A DNA stretch of 22,200 nucleotides, taken from positions 1 to 22,200 of the forward strand of contig JAQOTE010000026.1 in assembly GCA_029945375.1 (NCBI GenBank), in the 5' to 3' direction. Within the stretch, counting starts at the first letter, position 1. The number at the start of each line of letters is the position of its first letter. Positions 9,432 through 15,749 of the stretch are shown in pieces. This DNA is from Agaricus subrufescens. Its lineage: Eukaryota > Basidiomycota > Agaricomycetes > Agaricales > Agaricaceae. Under the pieces are notes generated by a model. The model was given only the letters and a program-made list of their open reading frames with translations, ran no database searches and had not been told where the DNA came from. The position numbers were made by a program, and so were the translations under genes.

Positions 9432-9854
9432 TCACTGTTGCTGATTATCTCCTTGCGCTACTTCTTGCGGTACCCATCCATCCTCCCACGTTCCTCCGTT
9501 AGCGGCCCATCCGAGGGCGTTTGGGTTTATCTCCTTGGTGAGATCTGCCAAATCGTTTTCCATCGCTTCTAATTTAGCTCTGATCTTCTTTATCAGCATT
9601 CTCTCCGTCCTCATGACCTTGGTCATATGGTCTTTCTCCTCGGTGGTCGGAGCATTTACTCCGGTGGGTCGGTCGAGGACGAGGGGGAAGTAGGTGTGTG
9701 CGTAGCGGTTGTCGACGTCGGTTACCGCTGCGAGGATTTCCAGCAGTTCACGCTTGGCGGAACTGCGGAACGAATCGATGATGAGGCTGTGGTAGGCCTC
9801 GCGGTCGGTGGAGTTGGCGGTGGAGGCGTCGGCGGTGTTTTGTTGAGTGCTCAT
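9432..9854 (-). CDS. Accessory ORF A of the chromovirus, unknown function
   Basis: This is an intact 140-codon frame starting 61 nt after the pol stop codon. The N-terminus is Ser/Thr/Asn-rich. It is followed by a helix-forming region with a probable coiled coil (MRTERMLIKKIRAKLEAMEN) and a C-terminal WAANGGTWEDGWVPQEV segment rich in Trp and Gly. No known domain was recognised. TATAAAA lies 65 bp upstream, overlapping the pol stop, and TCGAAG lies 8 nt before the ATG, so it may be expressed from its own transcript rather than from the genomic RNA. It is intact, unlike gag and the N-terminal part of RT. Confidence 0.55.
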   Translation of the reverse strand: MSTQQNTADASTANSTDREAYHSLIIDSFRSSAKRELLEILAAVTDVDNRYAHTYFPLVLDRPTGVNAPTTEEKDHMTKVMRTERMLIKKIRAKLEAMENDLADLTKEINPNALGWAANGGTWEDGWVPQEVAQGDNQQQ

Positions 9855-9912
9855 GATGTCTTCTTCGAACCAATAGACGAATGCTATACCGTTGGCAGAG
9901 AACTGATATTCC

Positions 9913-9919
9913 TTTTATA
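9913..9919 (-). promoter_or_regulatory. TATA box overlapping the pol stop codon, upstream of accessory ORF A
   Basis: The minus strand reads CCTATAAAAGG, and the pol stop TAA lies inside it. Downstream come AAT, CAGTT and GCC as in the ORF B module. It is a candidate internal promoter. Confidence 0.45.
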
Positions 9920-12350
9920 GGTTGTTGTCGGCTCGGTACTTGTCCAGGATATCCTTGGCGTTCTCAAGATCTGCTGTGGATTGCCATGTGTCCTCGGAGT
10001 TGTCGTATCCTTTCCAGTGTACCAGGTATTGAGTTCCTCGGCCTTTCTTCCTATGTCCACGGATTTCCTCTACTTCGTATTCTTCTTCGTTGTTAATAAT
10101 ATCTGGGGGGGGTGGAGGTGGAGACTTTTGACAGTTGAACTCGGGTTCGTTGAATTTAGTGAGGAGAGAAGAATGGAAGACGTCGTGTATAGCCCAGGTT
10201 TCAGGTAATTTTAGACGGAACGAGGTTTCTCCAATGGGTTCCAGAATTTCGAAGGGTCCGTAGCGTTTGTTGTCGAATTTTCCAGAAGGGCGATTAGATC
10301 GTATGTTTGTAGCTTCCAGGAAAACTAGATCTCCTTTCGATAGGGGGTCTTTTTGCCGTTTCAGGTTGCCGCGTTCGGACATAGTGGAATTGTACTCTTC
10401 TAGAGCTGCTCGTGCTTCGTTTCGGGTTTTCTCTAGTTCCGCGGCGAAGTTGTTGGCCAGAGGGTTGTCCGAGTTAACGGTTAGGTTTCCTTTCCAGGGG
10501 TGGATCCCATAAGTGAGAAAGAATGGGGTCTGTTTGGTAGCGGCGTGGGTCTTGTCATTGTATTGGAATTCAGCGGTGGGAAGCCATTTTGCCCAGTCGT
10601 TTTGTTTGTAGTTAACGAAGTTTCGTAAATAGGCTTCGACTTCTTGGTTAATCCTCTCCGTTTGGCCGTCGGTTTGTGGGTGGTAGGCGGTAGATAGGTT
10701 TCTTTCAATTCCTAGGGCGGAGCATAATTCCTTCATGAACTTAGAGGCAAACTGGGGGCCTCTGTCGCTAATAATGCGTTTGGGTATTCCGTGTATGCGC
10801 CAGATGTCCTTCTTGTAAATTTCGGCTAGTTGTCTTGACGTGAGAGAAGTTTCGGTGGGGATGAGGTGGATCATTTTGGAGAATCGATCGACAATTACAA
10901 GTATGGCGTCGTGGTCCTCGGATTTAGGTAGGGGGCCGATCATATCGATGGATATTTCTTGCCAGGGGAGTTCGGGGATCGGTAGTGGATTGAGTGCGAT
11001 GTGACCTGGTTGACGAATGATCTTGTTCTTTTGGCATTCCGTGCATCCTTTCACGAATCTTCTGACGTCAGTCTTGATGGTGGGCCACCAGAAGGTTCGT
11101 TTTAGAAGTTCGAGCATGCGGTAAGTTCCGGGGTGTCCGATGTCGGGTGGATTATGGTGGTCGAGTAGAATAGTTTCTCGAAGTTCCGGTTCGTCTGGGA
11201 CGTAGATTTTTCCATTTCGATAGGTGATTCCATTTTCTTCCCAGAATAGTTCAGGTCGTTTGTTTTTCTCCTGAGTTACGCGGTATTCGGGTTTCGGGGA
11301 GTTTCGAATTGCGTTTAAGATGTGGGAGTCCGTGGAGATACTGAAGTTTCGGTTCTGGAGAAGGGTTATTTCTAGCGACGTGGGTAATTCGGATGAGGTT
11401 CTGATTATCATGCGGTCTTTGAACATCTCGATTTTGGGGGTATCTTCTTCGGTTTCATGTCTGAAGAGTCTTGAGAGGATGTCGGCTTTGACGTTGGTTT
11501 TTCCTGGGATATGTCGGAGTACGTAGTCATATTCTTGTAGCATGAGGTACCATCGGGCTTGTCGGGCGTTGAGTTTCTGGGGCTCTCGGAAGTATTTTAG
11601 GTTTTCGTGATCGGTCCAAATTTCGAATTGATGTTTGGCGTCTAATAGGTAGTGTCTCCAGTTCTTGATTGCTTTGACTATGGCAAGGAGTTCTTTGTCG
11701 TAGATTTCGTAGTTCTTTTCCGCGTCGGTGAGGGCTTTGGACATGAAAGCGACTGGATGCCATTTTCCTTCTTGTTCCTGGGATAAGACTGCTCCGATTC
11801 CTACGTTGGATGCGTCGGTTTCGAGCCTGAACCTTCCTTCGTTGTCTGGTAGAGCTAGGACGGGTTCGTTGGTAATGGCGGTTTTGATGGCTTCGAAGGC
11901 GTTTTGTTCCTCGGCGGTCCATTTCCAGGGTTTTGGGGTCTTACCTCCCTTCAAGGCATTGAGCGGTGCAGCGAGAGTGCTGAAGTCTTGAATAAAGCGT
12001 CGGTAGAAGTTTGCAAAACCGATAAACCGTTCGACATCCTTTACGCAGGTTGGAGTTTTCCAGTTTCGGACTGAATCGACTTTTTCAGTTTCCATGCTTG
12101 CTTGACCGTCTCCTATAACCGTTCCTAGCATCGAGATCTTGGTTGCATTAAACTCGCACTTGGTTCGTTTGAAGCATAGGTTGTTTTCGTCCGCTATTTT
12201 TAGGAATCGCAATGTCCGTTCCTCTAGTTCGGGAAGTGAGTCGGCAGGGATGGCGAAATCGTCTATGTAGTTGACCAGGGAACCGTCTTGGATCATTTCG
12301 CGGAATATGGTGGTCATCCACCGAGAGAGGTTGCAGGAGAGGTTGCACAT
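9915..12350 (-). CDS. Chromovirus pol: RT (C-terminal part), RNase H, integrase, chromodomain
   Basis: This 811-codon intact frame copies element RNA into DNA and integrates it. RT motif YIDD is at residues 28-31. RNase H carries Asp179 (ETDAS), Glu220 (YDKELLAI), Asp247 (WTDHENLKY) and Asp290 (KAD). Integrase has a zinc site of His (398/399 and 406) and Cys436/Cys439, and a DDE triad at Asp469 (SIDMIGPLP), Asp529 (ISDRGPQF) and Glu565 (TDGQTERIN). A GPF-type module lies near 690-705, and a chromodomain at about 758-803 (EVEEIRGHR...YLVHWKGYDNSEDTW) probably directs insertion to marked chromatin. The first in-frame ATG lies inside RT; RT sequence continues upstream in this frame to about 12510, so the ATG is not a true start. 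Residues 3-10 replace the usual SPATFQ block and look like two compensating frameshifts. Confidence 0.9.
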   Translation of the reverse strand: MCNLSCNLSRWMTTIFREMIQDGSLVNYIDDFAIPADSLPELEERTLRFLKIADENNLCFKRTKCEFNATKISMLGTVIGDGQASMETEKVDSVRNWKTPTCVKDVERFIGFANFYRRFIQDFSTLAAPLNALKGGKTPKPWKWTAEEQNAFEAIKTAITNEPVLALPDNEGRFRLETDASNVGIGAVLSQEQEGKWHPVAFMSKALTDAEKNYEIYDKELLAIVKAIKNWRHYLLDAKHQFEIWTDHENLKYFREPQKLNARQARWYLMLQEYDYVLRHIPGKTNVKADILSRLFRHETEEDTPKIEMFKDRMIIRTSSELPTSLEITLLQNRNFSISTDSHILNAIRNSPKPEYRVTQEKNKRPELFWEENGITYRNGKIYVPDEPELRETILLDHHNPPDIGHPGTYRMLELLKRTFWWPTIKTDVRRFVKGCTECQKNKIIRQPGHIALNPLPIPELPWQEISIDMIGPLPKSEDHDAILVIVDRFSKMIHLIPTETSLTSRQLAEIYKKDIWRIHGIPKRIISDRGPQFASKFMKELCSALGIERNLSTAYHPQTDGQTERINQEVEAYLRNFVNYKQNDWAKWLPTAEFQYNDKTHAATKQTPFFLTYGIHPWKGNLTVNSDNPLANNFAAELEKTRNEARAALEEYNSTMSERGNLKRQKDPLSKGDLVFLEATNIRSNRPSGKFDNKRYGPFEILEPIGETSFRLKLPETWAIHDVFHSSLLTKFNEPEFNCQKSPPPPPPDIINNEEEYEVEEIRGHRKKGRGTQYLVHWKGYDNSEDTWQSTADLENAKDILDKYRADNNL

Positions 12351-12501
12351 TCCGAAAACATTACCGTGTTCGAATAGTCCTCTGTTAGTTAAGATTGCGC
12401 CTTTCCATTCGTCTCCTTCTTTAATCCTTACGTTGTTGTATCCCCAGATGATGTCGAGCTTGTTGAAGTATTTGGCGTGTTTAAGTTTTCCGATGACTTC
12501 G

Positions 12502-13527
12502 CTAATGGTGGTAAGGAAGTCTTGTCATGATAGTAACTTCGTTGAGCTTCGATAGTCTTGACATAATCGTAGAGATCCGTCTTTTTGGGTACAAAAACAC
12601 GCAAGAGACTGCGTAAGGGCTTTTAGACGGTCTGATGCGTTTGGTGGCGAGGTTTTCATCCAGAAATTTATTGAGCTCGATTTCCTCCTTCGGAGTCATT
12701 TCGTAGACCTTTGCGTCGATTTCATTTGGGGCGTCCGGGAGTAGGTTGACCTTGTGGTCCCATTGGGTTTGTTTCGGTAGTTTGTCGAAGTTCTTCTTGT
12801 TGAAGAGGTGGGTGTATGGTCTCATGTATTCAGGTAGATCGAGAGGATTGGTTGGGTCGGGTTCCTTTTCTTCTTCGAAGTCTTCCCATTTGGTTTGGAG
12901 GTGTCGTAGGTGTTCCGGTAGTGAGAAGTTGGTGTGTTTGATTGAGCATTCGGGTGGGCATCTTGAGAAGGTTACAGTTCCTCGGTTCCAGTCGATTTCC
13001 GGGTTGTGTTTGGTTAACCAATCATGTCCAATGAAGATGTCCGCCGAGTCCAGTTCGGCTACAACTGCGTCGATAGTTTCTTGGTGTCCTTCTATGTTTA
13101 GATTCAGGTTGACGAATTTGGTGATGGGTTCTTTTCCGCTTGGGGTACCGTCGGCGTTGGTTGCCTGGATGGGATGGTCGAGTTTATGGGTGGGGATTTT
13201 TTGTTTACAGACGGTTCGTTTGTCGATACAAGTGTGGGTGCATCCCGAGTCGAGCATGGTTTTGGCTTGGAACGTTTCTCCGTTAGGTTTGGTGATTTCC
13301 GGTTTGAGTATTAACTCCTGCACTCCTAGTCGTTTCTGAGGGCAAACATATCGATTTCTCATACAACTAGATACATTGGTTCGCGAGCTCGTGCCTACTC
13401 CGAACCCTTGGGAAAATCCTGTTGAGTTTCTTCGGCTGTTCCTTCTTCTCCGGTGGTAATGGCACGAATCTTGGTTTGTTTCTTGGGGCTTCGGCAGACT
13501 TTGGCGATGTGGCCTGGTTTGCCACAA
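12502..13527 (-). pseudogene. Chromovirus pol N-terminal part: protease and start of RT (frameshifted)
   Basis: The frame is open from 13527, but its first part shadows the gag zinc knuckles; the real pol part probably starts near 13400, in the -1 frame relative to gag. The retropepsin-like protease has MLDSGCTHTCID (DSG near 13252-13244) and IFIGHDWLTKHNPEIDW, typical of Ty3/Gypsy. RT starts with KRIRPSKSPYAVSCVF, after which the frame fails. RT residues KDGSLRLCQDYR, LNEVTI and ISEVIGKLKHAKYFNKLD lie in different frames between about 12600 and 12510. Several 1-2 nt indels, mostly in short homopolymers, separate this part from the intact downstream pol frame. It cannot make functional RT as it stands. 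Confidence 0.8.
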
Positions 13528-14521
13528 TTATAGCATTCGATGTTGGATTTAAATCCTTGATTTCGGCATTCCTTCTTTATGTGGCCAAATTTGCCGCACT
13601 TGAGGCATTTGGGTTTGCTGTTGGCATCCCATTCCAACTTTCTGGCACCTATTTCCATGGGTTGTCCACTTCCTCCGTAAGTGACTCCGGTAGCGGTGCG
13701 GTGGTCATTTCGTCGTCTTTCAGTGTCTTCCCATCCTTTCCCAACGGATCCAATGGCGGCGATCCATCCTTTGAGGGAGGTGGGAATGGCGTTCGGGGGG
13801 TAACCCAAAATGGTGTGGATTACATCTGATCTGGTATGTTGTTTCAGGAGGTAGAGCGCGTGATCTTCGCTAGATTTGGATTGATGAACGAGGGCAGTGA
13901 ATTTGACAAGGAAGTCGTTGGTGTGAAGGTTTCCTTGTTTGAAGGATTCGATTTTCTCCTTAGCGATCTGTTGTCTGTTTCCGGGGGAAAAGGCTTCCAC
14001 GATTTCTTCAGCAAAAGCTTTCCAATCCGCGTATCGCTCCTTTGATAATCTTGTCTTCCCATTGTTTAGCGAACCATCCTGGGATTTCTCCTCTCAGGCG
14101 GTTGGTGACGAGTAGCTTTCGAATCTGCGTCTTCATATTTGCTAAATTTGAGGAAAACGTTCATTCCTCTCCACCAGTCGTTAAACTTGTTCCTATCTCC
14201 ATGGAATAATCCTGGTTCCATGACATCTTTGCGGTCGATTGCGTTGGTAGGCTTGGTCTCGGTGTTGTTGGTCGCCATTTTTTTCAGTTCTAGTTCTTCG
14301 AGTTCCTTCGCTAGTTGGTTAAGATCTTCGTCGAGTGGTGTGTTCCTCAGTACTTGTGCTGGGTCTGACTCTTCTGGTTCCTGTTCGTCGTTTTCTGATG
14401 GGGATTCTGTTTCCTGGTCTTCCTCGTGTCTGAGGGCTTCAAATCTGTTTCCGTTTCTGTGTCCTTCGAAGAAAAGTGTTTCAAAGTCGATTCCAAAATG
14501 TTCTGTGTCGTCTGTGCTCAT
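13395..14521 (-). pseudogene. Chromovirus gag with two CCHC zinc knuckles (frameshifted)
   Basis: Gag forms the particle and binds element RNA. The frame starts with MSTDDTEHFG at 14521; an acidic region and a FHGDRNKFNDWWRGMNVFLKF capsid-like block follow. A frameshift at about 14110-14125 moves the coding sense to a frame with TNRLRGEIPGWFAKQW, and a second at about 14036-14045 moves it to the frame that carries ERYADWKAFAEEIVEAF and runs to the TAG at 13397-13395. Near the C-terminus are two knuckles, CLKCGKFGHIKKEC and CYNCGKPGHIAKVC, the standard gag nucleocapsid signature. Pol follows in the -1 frame. No textbook X XXY YYZ heptamer was found at the junction. Confidence 0.8.
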
Positions 14522-14581
14522 ATACTGAGCTTGTCGCGGTTTCCTGCCTCAATGACTAGAGGTCTTCCTGCAAGGTGAGCT

Positions 14582-14598
14582 TTACGACACTTTACCAA
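14582..14598 (-). other. Primer-binding site complementary to the element's own LTR transcript
   Basis: The minus strand reads TTGGTAAAGTGTCGTAA starting 1 nt inside the 5' LTR. It can pair with TTACGCTTTACCAA in the LTR transcript over 14 bp with a 3-nt (TGT) bulge. This arrangement matches the self-priming of Tf1-type elements rather than tRNA priming. A tRNA primer ending in ACCA cannot be excluded from sequence alone. Confidence 0.6.
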
Positions 14599-14599
14599 A

Positions 14600-14891
14600 T
14601 GTTACGACCTTATAATGATTAGCTCAGGTTGCAACTTAAGGCAAAGACTTGAGAGCGATAAGGGAATATAGCAAGTTGGTAAAGCGTAAGGAAATACAGA
14701 GTATAACTATGCTACTTATAGAAGAGTCGACTACCTAATAATAGAAGTAGAAAGCGGGCTGAGTAAGTATGCCCGAGGTGTCTGACTAACGATGAGAGCA
14801 AGTACACGAAAAAGGCAAGGCGAGCATGTGGGTGTGGAGCAGTAGCATGTGGGCCTGGGTCAGGGGACGATAACGGAAATAGATCGTAACA
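14600..14891 (-). repeat. LTR (5' LTR of the minus-strand chromovirus)
   Basis: It is 292 bp with termini TGTTACG/CGTAACA. On the minus strand it carries TATAAG at 14720-14715 and, 31 nt downstream, TTACGCTTTACCAA at 14689-14676, the predicted transcript start and primer. Compared with the other LTR, several differences are CpG in the other copy and TpG or CpA here. The segment at about 14796-14830 does not align with the other LTR. Confidence 0.9.
14676..14720 (-). promoter_or_regulatory. LTR promoter: TATA-like box and predicted 5' end of element RNA
   Basis: TATAAG at 14720-14715 is followed 31 nt later by TTACGCTTTACCAA. That is the normal spacing from a TATA box to a transcription start, so the sequence complementary to the primer-binding site would lie at the very 5' end of the RNA. 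The other LTR has the same arrangement with a 30-nt spacing. Confidence 0.5.
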
Positions 14892-15749
14892 ACTAAAGTC
14901 GAGGAGGGTGTGGACGTAGCGGAACTTTTATCGAGGTTTGAAGGGAATCATATAACGATCACGCAGAAGGAACTTCTGGCGTTAGCCCCTCGACTACGAG
15001 AAGCCATGAAGGGACTCATCTCGAAAAAGAGAGTACCTACTGGTGAAGTATCAGTCATCGAGGAGGTAGTGGCAGAGGTACCGGAGATAGTCGAGACGGA
15101 AGAAAACACCGACTCGGAACATGAGGAAGGCGGATCCTGTAGAGTCATTGATGTAAATATATTAATGAGTACTGGGGGACCAGTCGAGACTAGTGGGATC
15201 GAGGATATGTGTACAGGGAAAGACCCGGTGCTGCAATTGTTGACTCGATACTCAGCAGAAGAGTCGAGGACAATGATATTTGCAATAGCGGAGCAGGATC
15301 GTCTCTCAGCAAAGGATGTAGCTGAATTAACGGTCATTCCAACACTTATTAATGGTGTCCGAGAGGAAGAGGCACTGTTAGATAGTGGTTCACAAGTTGT
15401 GATGATGTCAAGGGAGGCTGCCGCGGACTGTAAACTCAGTTGGGATCCGAGCTTGCAAATTAACATGCAATCGGCCAACGGGCAGGTGTCTCGGACGTGT
15501 GGTCTAGCCAGGAATGTACCATTTACCTTAGGGGATCTGACAGTACAACTCCAGGTGCACGTAGTCGAGAAGGCACCGTATCGAGTCTTACTGGGCCGTC
15601 CTTTCGACTTGGTTACAGCAAGCGAGGTCGTAAATCATCAAGACGGAAGACAGTATCTTAATTTGAAAAACCCCGAGACTAAAGCCTCGACGTGTATTCC
15701 GACTTATGGTCGAGGACAACTTCCCTCTCAGCCGGCAGTAAATTTTTAA
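14892..15749 (+). CDS. Second Gypsy element ORF 1: retropepsin-like protease region (5' truncated)
   Basis: The frame is open from 14892; the first codon usable as a start (GTG) is at 14910, but the ORF is probably the 3' part of a longer gag-protease frame. The acidic N-terminal part is followed by the aspartic protease motif ALLDSGSQVVMMS (DSG at residues 158-160 counted from 14910) and the second protease block VLLGRPFDLVTASEV. This protease would cleave the element polyprotein. The frame ends at TAA 15747-15749, immediately after the heptamer A AAT TTT, and RT continues in the -1 frame. The Arg and Glu codons are unusually rich in CGA and TCGAG contexts. Confidence 0.75.
   Translation, partial: TKVEEGVDVAELLSRFEGNHITITQKELLALAPRLREAMKGLISKKRVPTGEVSVIEEVVAEVPEIVETEENTDSEHEEGGSCRVIDVNILMSTGGPVETSGIEDMCTGKDPVLQLLTRYSAEESRTMIFAIAEQDRLSAKDVAELTVIPTLINGVREEEALLDSGSQVVMMSREAAADCKLSWDPSLQINMQSANGQVSRTCGLARNVPFTLGDLTVQLQVHVVEKAPYRVLLGRPFDLVTASEVVNHQDGRQYLNLKNPETKASTCIPTYGRGQLPSQPAVNF

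Larger units (their letters stand above)
8016..14891 (-). mobile_element. LTR retrotransposon, Ty3/Gypsy chromovirus, with extra ORFs after pol
   Basis: Two direct repeats (8016-8332 and 14600-14891), both starting TGTTACG and ending CGTAACA, bound a minus-strand internal region. In transcription order it holds a primer-binding site, gag with two CCHC knuckles, protease, RT, RNase H, integrase and chromodomain, then three unrecognised ORFs, and a polypurine tract GGAGGGTGA next to the 3' LTR. The PR-RT-RH-IN order and C-terminal chromodomain place it in the chromoviruses. Gag and the start of RT carry frameshifts, so this copy is not autonomous. The flanks (TCTAT left, ACTAA right) are not a target-site duplication. 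The two LTRs differ by several substitutions and by an unalignable middle segment, which suggests the copy is recombinant. Confidence 0.9.

Noticed and set aside
12746..13339. Plus-strand 197-codon ORF
   Set aside because: It is antisense to the protease and RT region of pol, whose motifs are clear on the minus strand.
13395..13430. A -1 slippery heptamer at the gag/pol junction of the chromovirus
   Set aside because: Pol is in the -1 frame, but the codons before the gag stop (GAT TTT CCC AAG) do not fit X XXY YYZ.
8011..14896. Five-base target-site duplication flanking the chromovirus
   Set aside because: TCTAT on the left and ACTAA on the right do not match.
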